DNA of 64,000 nucleotides from an uncultured Alistipes sp. (GCA_900770635.1 CAAGLB010000140.1:1-64000), one strand, 5' to 3'; counted from the first letter of the stretch, positions 17,407 through 26,113 are shown. Made by a program: numbers and translations. The notes: a model not told the origin generated them from the letters alone.

Positions 17407-18558
17407 TTATTCACTTTTCTCATAGCTTCCCGATATTATACTTTTGCGTAGGCGTGTGGCGGTCATTAGCGGCAGTAGGCAGAATGCGCCAAGCATTGCG
17501 GCGTGCCACCATACTGCGCTATATCCGCCATCAGTGTAGAGCATATTTTGCACTATTAGGGTGAAGTGCCTGATGGGAAGAAGAAGGGCAATGTGGCGGA
17601 AAATGGGGTACATTGAGGCGATGGGAAATGTTATGCCCGAGAGTGTTGCGCCGAGCGAGCCAATCATCGAAACAATGCTGAGTATCAACGACATATTGGG
17701 ATATAGCGAGTAGATGAATAGTGCCAACGATGTGCTCGCCACCACCAGCCCCACCATAGCTACAATCAAACCCCACGACAGGGCGATGCCTGCTATGCTG
17801 TGCATTATGCATAGTGCTGCCATGCCGCTTATGGTGAAGGTCAAAATGTAGGGTAGCGACTTGGCCACAATGGCAACGATTATGTTGCCCTCCGCCGCCG
17901 CAAGCCACTCCTTGCCATGACTCTTTTCTGAGCCGAGCGAGTAGACTATGGTTATGAGTATAACTATTTGAAACATAATGAAAAAGAATGGATCGGCAAG
18001 GTATGTGCGATAGTTGAGCGAGGCGTTGCCTATGGGGTGCGTGTCGCTCGCTATTGGCTCTACAAAAATCTCCATCTCGCTCTCCGACACCCCCATTTGG
18101 TTTGCAGTAATAACCATGGGATCGAGGCTTATGATGGTGAGCAGCGTGCGAAGTGTCGACTCCACTTGTGCACCAACCGACATGAAGGCATAGTGGTAGT
18201 AGTAGGGTATCTCTGCCCGAGTGCCCTGCACCATGCTGCGTGTTAGGCCGTGTGGCAGCACAACATAGCCATATATCTCTCTTCGCTTCATCGCTTCCAC
18301 AGCCTCGGTCATCGATGCGAAATTGTGGGCGACGTGTAGCGTGGGTGATGAGTCTATGGTGCGGACAATGTTGCGAGATGTGGCTGTAAACTCCTCATCT
18401 ACAACGCCTATGGGTATATCCTCTATTGCTCCGCTGCCAAAAATTGTGGACGTGAAGAGTGCAGAAAATAGCGGTATGCCTATGGTGGCTATCCACAGCA
18501 GTGGGCGATGAGCAATGATGCCCACCTCTCGTCGCACAACTCGCCATAGTGCCCTCAT
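17407..18558 (-). CDS. ABC-2 type permease (first of pair)
   Basis: The 383-residue protein has the same topology as the next gene: TM helix about 20-40, an external domain to about 180, then five TM helices. Residues such as IPIGVVDEEFTATSR mirror the partner's PIVVVDNSHTSLSR, so the two are paralogues that probably pair as a heterodimer. The ATG at 18558 overlaps the hlyD stop by 4 nt, a typical coupled start; longer upstream starts would sit inside hlyD. It works with the HlyD and TolC proteins to export a compound across both membranes (inference from family). Confidence 0.86.
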   Translation of the reverse strand: MRALWRVVRREVGIIAHRPLLWIATIGIPLFSALFTSTIFGSGAIEDIPIGVVDEEFTATSRNIVRTIDSSPTLHVAHNFASMTEAVEAMKRREIYGYVVLPHGLTRSMVQGTRAEIPYYYHYAFMSVGAQVESTLRTLLTIISLDPMVITANQMGVSESEMEIFVEPIASDTHPIGNASLNYRTYLADPFFFIMFQIVILITIVYSLGSEKSHGKEWLAAAEGNIIVAIVAKSLPYILTFTISGMAALCIMHSIAGIALSWGLIVAMVGLVVASTSLALFIYSLYPNMSLILSIVSMIGSLGATLSGITFPIASMYPIFRHIALLLPIRHFTLIVQNMLYTDGGYSAVWWHAAMLGAFCLLPLMTATRLRKSIISGSYEKSE

Positions 18559-19547
18559 CGCTCGATATCCTCCATTTTTAGCAGAACGCTCATGCCAGGG
18601 TATAGCCCCTCGATATGCGTTGTTGGTCGAGCGTGAACCTCGAAGGTGCGCATGTCGTAGCCCTTGGCAAGATGTGTGGTGCGCCATGTGGCGTAGCTAC
18701 CCAGCGGCGATATATAGTATATCTCCCACTCTATGTTTTTTGTGGAAATGGCAGGAACATCGGCTCGTAGTGTGCGCCCGAGCCAGAAGTGGGGCATCAC
18801 CTCCTCACGCACGTTGAATATGGCGTAAGGCTTGTCTATCTCTACAATCGAGAGCAGCGGTGTGCCAATGCCCACCAACTCGCCATGAGCGGGGTATATC
18901 TCCGAAACAACACCCTCGGTGGGAGATGTAAGGTGGGCGTCGTGCAGTAGGGCCTCGACACCCTGGGTGCTGCTTGCTGCGGCATCGGCCATGTAGCGAG
19001 CACTTGCCTTATCCTCCTTTTGTGCGCCGCTGCGTGCAAGGAGATATTGTTCGTATGCGGCGCTCTCCGATGCTTTGGCTGAGAGGTATAGTGCCTCGGC
19101 CTCCTCTTTGCGTTGTAGCGACACGATGCTGTCTTGCCACAGGCGAAGTATTCGTTGGTAGGTGTTCTCGGCAAGTGTGCGTTGTGCCTTAGCCCCCTGC
19201 CATAGCTGTTCTGCCGAGGCAATAACCTCGCTACGGGTGCCCTCGTCAATCTTGTTGCTTTGGGCTGTGGCGGCACTCTCCAAAGCTACGGCCTGCGAGT
19301 GTAGTGCCTCGGTTTCGGGCGAGTCTATCACTATGAGGGTGTCGCCTTGCGATATGTGGTCGCCCTCGCTAACACGTATCTCTGCAACCCTACCTGCCAG
19401 CTTACCCGATATGCGTATCTCGGGAGCTTCAATAGTGCCTTGTAGAGGTGGTGTGGTGTGGCGAGAGGTGAGTATGCCTATTATGGATAGTATGGCTATG
19501 ACCAGCACGATGGCTATAAAGGCGACGTATGGAAACTTCTGTGTCAT
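18555..19547 (-). CDS. HlyD/EmrA-type periplasmic adaptor
   Basis: The 330-residue protein has an N-terminal TM anchor (about 8-27), a biotinyl-lipoyl-like half motif (about 37-75, AGRVAEIRVSEGDHISQGDTL), a coiled-coil hairpin (about 76-200) rich in Ala, Glu and Gln, the second lipoyl half and a beta-barrel domain (about 205-330). It bridges the inner-membrane permeases to the TolC channel. Its ATG overlaps the tolC stop by 4 nt and its own stop overlaps the next permease start, so the four genes form one translation-coupled operon. Confidence 0.9.
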   Translation of the reverse strand: MTQKFPYVAFIAIVLVIAILSIIGILTSRHTTPPLQGTIEAPEIRISGKLAGRVAEIRVSEGDHISQGDTLIVIDSPETEALHSQAVALESAATAQSNKIDEGTRSEVIASAEQLWQGAKAQRTLAENTYQRILRLWQDSIVSLQRKEEAEALYLSAKASESAAYEQYLLARSGAQKEDKASARYMADAAASSTQGVEALLHDAHLTSPTEGVVSEIYPAHGELVGIGTPLLSIVEIDKPYAIFNVREEVMPHFWLGRTLRADVPAISTKNIEWEIYYISPLGSYATWRTTHLAKGYDMRTFEVHARPTTHIEGLYPGMSVLLKMEDIER

Positions 19548-20953
19548 GACTGTTGCGATGTAAAATAGGTTGTCAAACTATCTGCTCTGCCCACTAACAT
19601 AAGCAGTGTGGCAAGCGATGAGTCTATCGCATATAGTGTTGCAAGTTGTGCAAGGCGTACCTCGCTTAGTCTGTGTGTGGCATCAACCACATCTGACGAT
19701 GTTGCCATGCCCTCGGCAAAGGCCCGTTGCTGTGCTCGGTGTAGCTCCTCGGCAAGGGCAAGCGTCGTTTGTTGCGCTCGGTACTCGTCTAACGATGTTG
19801 TGAGAAGCGAGTAATACTTATCTATTGCCACATATAGCTCCTCCTTGACCTTTTCCAGTGTTGTCTGTGCGCTGCGTAGTGTCGATTTTGAGCGTGCTAT
19901 GGCGCTCTCACGGGCCATGCCATCGAAGAGTGTCCACTCGAGCCCTATGCCAATAACTGTGTGTGGAAACATGTTCTTGTCAAGCCCCGATGACCATAGT
20001 TGCTGATGGCCAATAAGGGCAATAGTGGGCAGGTAGCGGCTGCGCTCGGCGCTGAGCGCTGTCGAGGCAATATCCCTGCTGCTGCGTAGCGCATTTATTG
20101 TTGGTGCTGAGGTACTTAGTGTCATAAGCTCCTCTTTGGTGGGAATTGTGCTGGGAACAGATAGTGGCGTTGTGGGTATGATTATCAGCGAGTCGGCATT
20201 GAGCAGCGAGGCAAGAATATTCGCTGCCACTCGCTCGTTGCTTTGGGCCGAGGCGAGGAGCGTTGCACTCTGGTCGTAGGCCACCTCGGCAACCAGTCTT
20301 TCGGCACGATTTATCATGCCCTCCTCTTCGAGTCTTCGGGCTTGACGTAGGTGCTCGCCATAAAGAGCCAAGGCGCTACGCCTTACCGATGTTAGCTCTC
20401 GGGCAAGCACCAATCCCCAGTAGGCCTCGGCTACGGCCGCTGCAACGCCATTGTCTGTGGCTGTGTATTGCTCCTCGGCCACCGATAACATGCCCTTGGA
20501 TATGCGTGATGCCGCTATTCTGCGACCACCGCTAAACACCACCCACAATAGCTCTGCACCCACCTCAGCACTATTGCGTGGCACTATCGGCAAGCGAAGT
20601 TGGCTCTTGCCAATGTCGTTTATCAACCCTTCGATGATGGGGTTTCCGCCAACGATTGGGGTGATGTTGCCAAGCAGCTCGCCGCCTATTTCGCCTATGG
20701 TCGTCACGGCAGCTATCTCGGTGAGGCTGTGAGAGTATTCGCCCGTTATGGCGAGTGTGGGATACCACATCGAGTTTAGCTCTTGGCCCTCGGCCTTTGC
20801 TGTGGCTATCGCCTCACGAGCCAGAGCCAGCGTGAGGTTTTGTTCGTGTGCAATAGCCAGGGCCTCATTTAGCGAGAGATGCTTTTCGGCAGCCTGGCCA
20901 TACACGCACAATGGCGCACATAGCGTTAATATGGAGATAAAAAATTTTGGCAT
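19544..20953 (-). CDS. TolC family outer-membrane efflux protein
   Basis: The 469-residue protein has a signal peptide (1-19) and two outer-membrane-efflux repeats. The first starts with LSLNEALAIAHEQNLTLALAREAIA (about 26-50), and the second is seen as ERSRYLPTIALIGHQQLW (about 305-322), with long helices that build the periplasmic tunnel. TolC trimers form the exit duct for tripartite exporters. It heads the exporter operon and lies 59 nt downstream of proC on the same strand, so an independent promoter could not be assigned with confidence. Confidence 0.92.
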   Translation of the reverse strand: MPKFFISILTLCAPLCVYGQAAEKHLSLNEALAIAHEQNLTLALAREAIATAKAEGQELNSMWYPTLAITGEYSHSLTEIAAVTTIGEIGGELLGNITPIVGGNPIIEGLINDIGKSQLRLPIVPRNSAEVGAELLWVVFSGGRRIAASRISKGMLSVAEEQYTATDNGVAAAVAEAYWGLVLARELTSVRRSALALYGEHLRQARRLEEEGMINRAERLVAEVAYDQSATLLASAQSNERVAANILASLLNADSLIIIPTTPLSVPSTIPTKEELMTLSTSAPTINALRSSRDIASTALSAERSRYLPTIALIGHQQLWSSGLDKNMFPHTVIGIGLEWTLFDGMARESAIARSKSTLRSAQTTLEKVKEELYVAIDKYYSLLTTSLDEYRAQQTTLALAEELHRAQQRAFAEGMATSSDVVDATHRLSEVRLAQLATLYAIDSSLATLLMLVGRADSLTTYFTSQQS

Positions 20954-21012
20954 AGGGCATGTTTTACTCCTCGTAGAACAAACCCTATACCAAATAATCT
21001 ATGTTTTGATTG

Positions 21013-21810
21013 TTATCTCTTTGTTGAGGCTCTAAGTCCCTCGATGACGCTCGGGGTGAAGCCAGCAGCCTCCATGGCGTTAAGGCCCTTGATGGTGAGG
21101 CCTCCGGGTGTTGTCACTCGGTCGATCTCTGCCTCGGGATGGCTATCGTTTGCGGCAAGTATGTCCACAGCACCACGCATGGTCTGCATCACTATGCGCT
21201 TGGCGTCGTCGGCACGAAAGCCCAACTCGACGCCACCCTCCATAGCTGCACGAACATAGCGCAGGGCATAGGCTATGCCACACGATGCGAGCGATGTGCC
21301 AGCGGGGATAAGCCCCTCCTCCACAAGCATCGCCTCGCCCAGCTCGCTGAATATCTCAACGAGGAGGTTGTCTTGTGCTGTTGATGAGCGTGCCGAGGCT
21401 ATAAATGTCATGCTGCTTAGTGTGGCAATAGCGGTGTTGGGTATTATGATATACGTTGCAGGCAGCTTGCCATCGCCCTTGTCGAGCCACTCGCCAAGCT
21501 GCGAAATGCCGAGCCCACCCACCATCGAGCCAACAGCCTGACGCTTGTAGTTGAGGTGGGGCTTAATCTCCTCTATGACCTGCTCCACCTTCCAAGGTTT
21601 CACCGCAAGCACAACCATGTCGGCTGCCACAGCCGCCTCGTAATTATTTGTCGTAGTGTGGATTTCGGGAAACTCTTTTTTGAGCGCCTCGAGCTTAGGT
21701 GTCGATGGATTCGATACGTAGATGTCCGATGTGGCAACCTTAGTGCCACGAGCCAAGCCACGTGCCACCGCACCACCCATATTACCAGCGCCGATTATTG
21801 CTATCTTCAT
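21013..21810 (-). CDS. proC: Pyrroline-5-carboxylate reductase
   Basis: ProC reduces pyrroline-5-carboxylate to proline with NAD(P)H, the last step of proline synthesis. The 265-residue protein shows the dinucleotide-binding motif IIGAGNMGGA (about 5-14), VVLAVKPW at the second Rossmann strand, and the C-terminal ProC signature VTTPGGLTIKGLNAME (about 236-251). I start at ATG 21810, which places the Rossmann strand at the N-terminus as in the family; a longer frame to 21861 has no support. A weak -7-like box (TACCTTTA, 21835-21842) lies upstream. Confidence 0.94.
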   Translation of the reverse strand: MKIAIIGAGNMGGAVARGLARGTKVATSDIYVSNPSTPKLEALKKEFPEIHTTTNNYEAAVAADMVVLAVKPWKVEQVIEEIKPHLNYKRQAVGSMVGGLGISQLGEWLDKGDGKLPATYIIIPNTAIATLSSMTFIASARSSTAQDNLLVEIFSELGEAMLVEEGLIPAGTSLASCGIAYALRYVRAAMEGGVELGFRADDAKRIVMQTMRGAVDILAANDSHPEAEIDRVTTPGGLTIKGLNAMEAAGFTPSVIEGLRASTKR

Positions 21811-21918
21811 AATGATTACATGTTTTCTGCTATGTAAAGGTACGCAAAATTTCCGAAACAAGGCGGCTTATGCCAAAACATTTTTTGTGTGTCGCTACAT
21901 CTATCCACCGATTTTGAT

Positions 21919-21926
21919 TACCTTTG
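21919..21926 (+). promoter_or_regulatory. -7 box for hemolysin III gene
   Basis: TACCTTTG ends 4 nt before the ATG at 21931, so the transcript would be leaderless or nearly so. This also supports the chosen start over an upstream one. Confidence 0.6.
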
Positions 21927-21930
21927 CGCT

Positions 21931-22605
21931 ATGAACATCAAGCAAGCATACTCTCGAAAAGAGGAGATACTAAACACCTCGACACACGCCGTGGGCCTTC
22001 TGATGGCCATTGTGGTGTGTAGATTCTTTGTTATTAAGAGTGCGGACTACGCCTCGTCGCTTGGCATATTAAGCCTTGTGCTCTACTTTATTGGTGTTGC
22101 AAGCTCCTATGCCGCCTCGACAATGTACCATGCCATACCAGCCACTCATGTCAAAAAGGCCCTTGCTCGCAAGGTCGACCATGCTGCGATATATTGGCAC
22201 ATTGCGGGTAGCTATACTCCCATAACGCTTATAGGCATGCGTGACGGTGGTGCACCTGTTTGGGGCATTGCCATCTGCTCGTTTGTGTGGCTTTGCGCTA
22301 TTGTCGGTACGTCGCTGAGCTTCCGTAAACTAAAGGCACATAGCTACTTAGAAACAGCATGCTACGTGCTTATGGGCCTCACTATCCTTGTTGCCTTCAA
22401 ACCATTTTACGAGTGCTGCGGCCTCGAAATAGTGTTGTGGGTTGTTGGCGAGGGTGTTGCCTATATCGTTGGTGCTGTGCTATATAGCTTCAAACAGATA
22501 CCATATATCCACTCTGTGTTCCACGTATTCGTGATTCTTGGCGACATCTGCCATATGATAGCTACATGGAAACTCCTGCAGATGTTTGTGTTTGGGGCAC
22601 AGTAG
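21931..22605 (+). CDS. Hemolysin III / PAQR family membrane protein
   Basis: The 224-residue protein has seven predicted TM helices and the PAQR (hemolysin III, YqfA/TrhA) motifs: an N-terminal EEILNTSTHAVG segment, S-YAASTMYHA in the second helix region, DHAAIYWHIAGSYTP, and a C-terminal HSVFHVFVILGDICHM with the His residues that bind zinc in this superfamily. Despite the name, most bacterial members are not toxins; some affect membrane lipid homeostasis. The ATG at 21931 is chosen because the promoter box lies right before it. Confidence 0.9.
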   Translation: MNIKQAYSRKEEILNTSTHAVGLLMAIVVCRFFVIKSADYASSLGILSLVLYFIGVASSYAASTMYHAIPATHVKKALARKVDHAAIYWHIAGSYTPITLIGMRDGGAPVWGIAICSFVWLCAIVGTSLSFRKLKAHSYLETACYVLMGLTILVAFKPFYECCGLEIVLWVVGEGVAYIVGAVLYSFKQIPYIHSVFHVFVILGDICHMIATWKLLQMFVFGAQ

Positions 22606-22659
22606 ACTGTGTTTATCTATTTTGTAATATCGAATATTGATATAGTAAAGCTAAGATTT

Positions 22660-23394
22660 ATGCGACGAGTTTTTGTTACTGGTGCGGGACATGGCATAGG
22701 ACGTGCCATTGTTGAGGCGTTTAGCGCAAATGGTGATTGTGTGGCATTTTGCGACATCGACGCCAAGCGTGGTGGCGAGGTGGTGGCAGCCACTGGAGCT
22801 CGTTTTTTTGCATTAGATGTCTGCGACAAGGTGGCATTGGAAGGAGCTATGCAGAGCCTTTTGGAGGAGTGGGGCGATATTGACATTGTCGTTAACAATG
22901 TAGGTGTCGGCAACTTTGCGCCAATAACAAGTACGTCGGTTGAGGAGTTTGAGTGTGTCATAAACACCAACTTACGCTCGGCATTTATCACCTCTCGACT
23001 GCTTGCAATACATCGACAGAAGCAGGGTGCTACAAACCACTATGGTCGTATCGTGAACCTATGCTCTACACGTTACCTGCAGAGTGAGGCAGGAACTGAA
23101 GCATATGCTGCATCGAAGGGTGGTATATGGTCATTGACTCATGCCTTGGCGGTGTCACTTGCGCCCTATCACATTACAGTAAACTGCATTGCCCCAGGCT
23201 GGATAAGTGTCAACGAGGAGGAGGTGCTACGCCCTGAGGATCACGCTTTTCATCTATCGGGCAGGGTAGGTCGTGCCGAGGATATTGCCCGAACATGCCT
23301 CTTTCTGTGTGATCAGAGGAGCGACTTTATAAATGGCGAGTGCATCACTGTTGATGGTGGTGTAACCAAGAAGATGATTTACCCTGAAGAGTAG
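22660..23394 (+). CDS. Short-chain dehydrogenase/reductase
   Basis: The 244-residue protein is a classical SDR: cofactor motif TGAGHGIGRA (about 7-16), NNVG (about 88-91, in place of NNAG), a catalytic Ser in the LCST segment (about 140), YAASKGG (Tyr about 155, Lys about 159) and the CIAPGWI motif. The D at the end of strand 2 (AFCDIDAK) favours NAD. The substrate is not evident. I start at ATG 22660, where the glycine-rich motif has the usual distance from the N-terminus. Thirteen nt separate it from the pseudouridine synthase gene. Confidence 0.9.
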   Translation: MRRVFVTGAGHGIGRAIVEAFSANGDCVAFCDIDAKRGGEVVAATGARFFALDVCDKVALEGAMQSLLEEWGDIDIVVNNVGVGNFAPITSTSVEEFECVINTNLRSAFITSRLLAIHRQKQGATNHYGRIVNLCSTRYLQSEAGTEAYAASKGGIWSLTHALAVSLAPYHITVNCIAPGWISVNEEEVLRPEDHAFHLSGRVGRAEDIARTCLFLCDQRSDFINGECITVDGGVTKKMIYPEE

Positions 23395-23407
23395 TATTAT
23401 ACATAGC

Positions 23408-25030
23408 ATGCTACACCGTTTTACTGCCGACATATCGCATATCGAGCCTCCTCGATTGTTCACGTGGCCATTCCATTATGTGCCACACGAGTTGTCGTGC
23501 TTGGCAGCCAAGGAGGTACAACGCTATATTGCCACTCGCCCCGAGTGGAGCGAGGAGATTGCTCGTGGCAAGATGTTCGGAGTGCTTGTGGTTGAGGACT
23601 CGGCTGGCGAATTGGGCTTTTTGGCAGCATTCTCGGGCAACCTCGATGGGCAAAATGTACACGAATATTTCGTGCCACCGATATATGATATGTTGCAGCC
23701 TGGCGACTTCTTTCGTCGTGGCGAGGCTGAGATTTCGGCTATCAACCGCACTATTAAGGAGCGTGAGTCAGGCGAGGAGTATCAGTCGGCAAAGGCGGCG
23801 TTAGAGAGGGCAACATGTGATGCTGAGCATGCTCTTAGCGAGCTTAAGGCACAACTAAAGGAGCGCAAGGCAGAGCGTGATAAGCGACGTGCCGAGGGCG
23901 AGGACTCCGAAACCCTAATCCTTGAGAGTCAGCGAGATAATGCCGAGCTACAGCGTCTAAAGCGTGCTATGCGTGATGTTGTTGCCGAGGCTTTAGAGCG
24001 CTACGATGGACTACATGCTGAGGTTGAGGCGCTTAAGCAGGAGCGCCAGCAACGCTCTTCAGAACTTCAGATGCAGCTATTTGCCGAGTTCCGCATACTC
24101 AATGCCCATGGCGAGGTGCGCAATCTTTGCGAGTTGTTTGCCCCTACGCCACAGCTTGTGCCACCTGCTGGTGCTGGCGAGTGTGCAGCGCCCAAGTTGT
24201 TGCAGTATGCCTATCTCAACCATCTGCGCCCCGTGGCTATGGCTGAGTTTTGGCAGGGCGCATCGCCCCGTGGCGAGGTACGCCACGACGGGGCCTTCTA
24301 TCCCGCATGCAACGGCAAGTGTAAGCCTATCTTGACGCACATGCTTGAGGGCTTGGCTGTTGAGCCTAACCCACTTACGCAGATTGTGCCCGCCGAGCCT
24401 AGCATACTATGGGAGGATAGCCACATCGTGGTCATAGATAAGCCATGTGGTATGCTCTCGGTAGATGGCAAGTCGGGTGTGCGCAGTGTCGAGCAGTGGG
24501 CACGAGAGCGCTATCCCGATATTTCGGGGCCTATGATAGTACACCGCCTCGACCAGTCGACATCGGGAATACTCCTTCTTGCTAAAGATAAGGCTACGCA
24601 TAAGGCTATGCAAGAGCAGTTTGTAACACGCACAGTGTCAAAGCAATATACGGCACTTCTCGACGGCGTTGTCGAGCCTAAGAGCGGTCGCATCGACCTG
24701 TGTATGAAGCTCGACTACGACAACCGCCCACGTCAGATGGTTGCTTCCGACGGCAAGCGCTCGATCACGGAGTATCAGGTTATGGCAGTCGAGGATGGCC
24801 GCACCAGAGTAGCGTTCTATCCGCTCACTGGGCGCACACACCAGCTACGACTGCACTCTGCTCACCCTGAGGGACTTAACGCACCTATCGTTGGCGACGA
24901 TATTTATGGTCATGAGCAACAACCCGACCTTGGCGAAGGTCACCGCCTCTGCCTTCACGCCTCCCGCCTCGAGTTCACGCACCCGCATACGCAGGAGCGT
25001 ATCGTCATAGAGTCCGAGGCTGAGTTTTAG
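23408..25030 (+). CDS. RluA family pseudouridine synthase with N-terminal extension
   Basis: The C-terminal part (about 335-530) is an RluA-type pseudouridine synthase with the catalytic motif HRLDQSTSGILLLAK (catalytic Asp382), the VSKQYTALL strand and the GRTHQLRLHSAH motif. The N-terminal 330 residues are unusual against E. coli RluA (219 residues). They include a mixed region (1-110), a long charged coiled coil (about 120-225, LKAQLKERKAERDKRRAEGED) and a Pro-rich linker with a conserved Cys-Lys segment before the catalytic domain. Such long forms are common in Bacteroidales. The RNA target, rRNA or tRNA, is unknown. Confidence 0.88.
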   Translation: MLHRFTADISHIEPPRLFTWPFHYVPHELSCLAAKEVQRYIATRPEWSEEIARGKMFGVLVVEDSAGELGFLAAFSGNLDGQNVHEYFVPPIYDMLQPGDFFRRGEAEISAINRTIKERESGEEYQSAKAALERATCDAEHALSELKAQLKERKAERDKRRAEGEDSETLILESQRDNAELQRLKRAMRDVVAEALERYDGLHAEVEALKQERQQRSSELQMQLFAEFRILNAHGEVRNLCELFAPTPQLVPPAGAGECAAPKLLQYAYLNHLRPVAMAEFWQGASPRGEVRHDGAFYPACNGKCKPILTHMLEGLAVEPNPLTQIVPAEPSILWEDSHIVVIDKPCGMLSVDGKSGVRSVEQWARERYPDISGPMIVHRLDQSTSGILLLAKDKATHKAMQEQFVTRTVSKQYTALLDGVVEPKSGRIDLCMKLDYDNRPRQMVASDGKRSITEYQVMAVEDGRTRVAFYPLTGRTHQLRLHSAHPEGLNAPIVGDDIYGHEQQPDLGEGHRLCLHASRLEFTHPHTQERIVIESEAEF

Positions 25031-25064
25031 ATTCCAGAAATAGAGTATCTTTGGAACATATTAA

Positions 25065-25133
25065 AATGAGTAATTAGTAATTAGTAATGAGTAGCAAAAA
25101 ATACTACTAATTACTCTCTACTCATTACTCATT
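25065..25133. repeat. AT-rich imperfect inverted repeat
   Basis: Two 30-nt arms (25065-25094 and 25104-25133), built of TAATTAGTAA and TAATGAGTAG units, face each other across 9 nt. It follows the pseudouridine synthase gene and joins a second repeat at 25139. It may end transcription or be part of a dispersed intergenic repeat. Confidence 0.55.
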
Positions 25134-25138
25134 AAGTC

Positions 25139-25187
25139 CGTGCGAAGCATACCTTACTTTTCACTTTTCCCTTCTCACCTTTCACCT
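25139..25187 (-). repeat. Dispersed 49-nt repeat, copy A
   Basis: Its reverse complement matches 32392-32440 at 43 of 49 positions: a purine-rich GGTGAAAGGTGA-type stretch ending in the small palindrome TGCTTCGCA. Two inverted copies 7.2 kb apart indicate a repeat family in this genome. Confidence 0.7.
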
Positions 25188-25194
25188 AAAAAAA

Positions 25195-25220
25195 GGTGTT
25201 GCAACGTCAGTTGCAACACC
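25195..25220 (-). terminator. Terminator of the small winged-helix gene
   Basis: A perfect 11-bp stem (25195-25205 with 25210-25220) and 4-nt loop is followed on the - strand by seven T, 27 nt after the stop codon of the gene at 25247-25426. Confidence 0.88.
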
Positions 25221-25246
25221 CTCACTCTATGGCAATTTAGATTTGT

Positions 25247-25426
25247 TTACTTTGCTGGTGCCCACTTGCAGCGCACAGGCGACACGATAGCGCCCTCCTC
25301 CTTGAGTGCCTTCATAGCCTTGTCTACCTCCTTGCGGTCGATGCCGCTAAGCTCTGCGATTTTACCTGCGTTTAGAGGCTCACCTGCCTCAACCATTGTT
25401 GCCAATACTTTTGCTTTTGTCTCCAT
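25247..25426 (-). CDS. Small winged-helix DNA-binding protein (59 residues)
   Basis: The 59-residue reading frame starts METKAKVLATMVEAG and has the look of a minimal winged helix: helix 1 (3-13), then GKIAELSGIDRKEVDKAMKAL (21-41) as helix-turn-helix, and a short wing (42-55, EEGAIVSPVRCKW). It resembles the MarR/DprA-like small wHTH proteins of Bacteroidales. It could bind DNA as a dimer or work with its neighbour, a 66-residue Cys protein 13 nt upstream on the same strand. Its own terminator follows. The function is unknown. Confidence 0.75.
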   Translation of the reverse strand: METKAKVLATMVEAGEPLNAGKIAELSGIDRKEVDKAMKALKEEGAIVSPVRCKWAPAK

Positions 25427-25439
25427 ATCTGTCTAATTT

Positions 25440-25640
25440 TTAATTGTTTCGTAATTCTAAAGTTATATCTAAATATTCGCGTCGTCCCTCGATGTAGTCG
25501 GCATAGAGCCTCTCTTCATCTCGCCCTCGTAGTATCGAGCACTTGCCACACATCTCGCAGCTAAGCAAGCATCGCCACTCGTTGAGCACATACTCACGCC
25601 TCTCATCGTGGGTCGAGTCCTTAATGCTCGGGGCTTTCAT
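25440..25640 (-). CDS. Small CxxC protein of unknown function (66 residues)
   Basis: I do not recognise a characterised function. The 66-residue protein starts at the ATG 25640 (MKAPSIKDSTHDERREYVL). It has three Cys in a tight cluster, LLSCEMCGKCSILRG (about 27-41), suited to one metal site or a redox pair, followed by a helical acidic segment LYADYIEGRREYLDITLE. A longer frame exists upstream, but its first 23 residues look non-coding. It precedes the winged-helix gene by 13 nt, so the two probably form an operon. Confidence 0.7.
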   Translation of the reverse strand: MKAPSIKDSTHDERREYVLNEWRCLLSCEMCGKCSILRGRDEERLYADYIEGRREYLDITLELRNN

Positions 25641-25732
25641 CTTTTGTTTTCTTTTCTTTTCCTGGTGCAAATATCGTGATAAAATTGTTACCCACCAAAA
25701 AATTGCCAACGGAAATAATTATATGGTTATAA

Positions 25733-25918
25733 GCAGAACTGATAGAGGGCGATGATATTGTTCAGCTATCAGTGCCTGCGAGAAGCAGTATTGTGCAAGT
25801 AGGTTTTGCTGGAAAAAATTACGATTGGAAGATATATTACAAGATTCATCAACCTAACTCACAACTTACCAATCAAGAGAGAGGAACCATAGGTACAGCT
25901 TTTATATATTATTTTTAA
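25733..25918 (+). pseudogene. Remnant of a secreted or outer-membrane protein gene (3' end)
   Basis: The frame GCA GAA CTG at 25733 stays open for 61 codons to a TAA at 25916 and reads like protein, with motifs such as LSVPARSSIVQVGF and KNYDWKIYYKI and an aromatic FIYYF end typical of beta-barrel C-termini. It has no usable start codon, and the frame upstream is closed by TAA. It is therefore most likely the 3' piece of a decayed gene. The parent family was not recognised. It lies in the 473-bp gap before the BACON lipoprotein gene. Confidence 0.4.
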
Positions 25919-25950
25919 AATATGTTATATTATTGATAATCAGGCAATTT

Positions 25951-25959
25951 CCCCCCCCC
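25951..25959 (+). repeat. C9 homopolymer in intergenic DNA
   Basis: Nine consecutive C stand 46 nt upstream of the -7 box of the BACON lipoprotein gene. Such tracts can slip during replication and change promoter spacing or strength. Confidence 0.8.
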
Positions 25960-26004
25960 GCAAAAAAAGGAGGACATTTGTGTAAGAATTAGAAAAAGTT
26001 TTAC

Positions 26005-26012
26005 TAAATTTG
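26005..26012 (+). promoter_or_regulatory. -7 box for BACON lipoprotein gene
   Basis: TAAATTTG matches TAnnTTTG and lies about 100 nt before the ATG at 26114, leaving a leader of roughly 95 nt. Confidence 0.55.
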
Positions 26013-26113
26013 TGATAACAAGGTCGCATCAGTTGCTACTTTAAGGCGGGTTAGGATACTCGCTAGTGCTAAAACGAATTTATAAAACTTTCACAAAATA
26101 AATTTACTTTATC

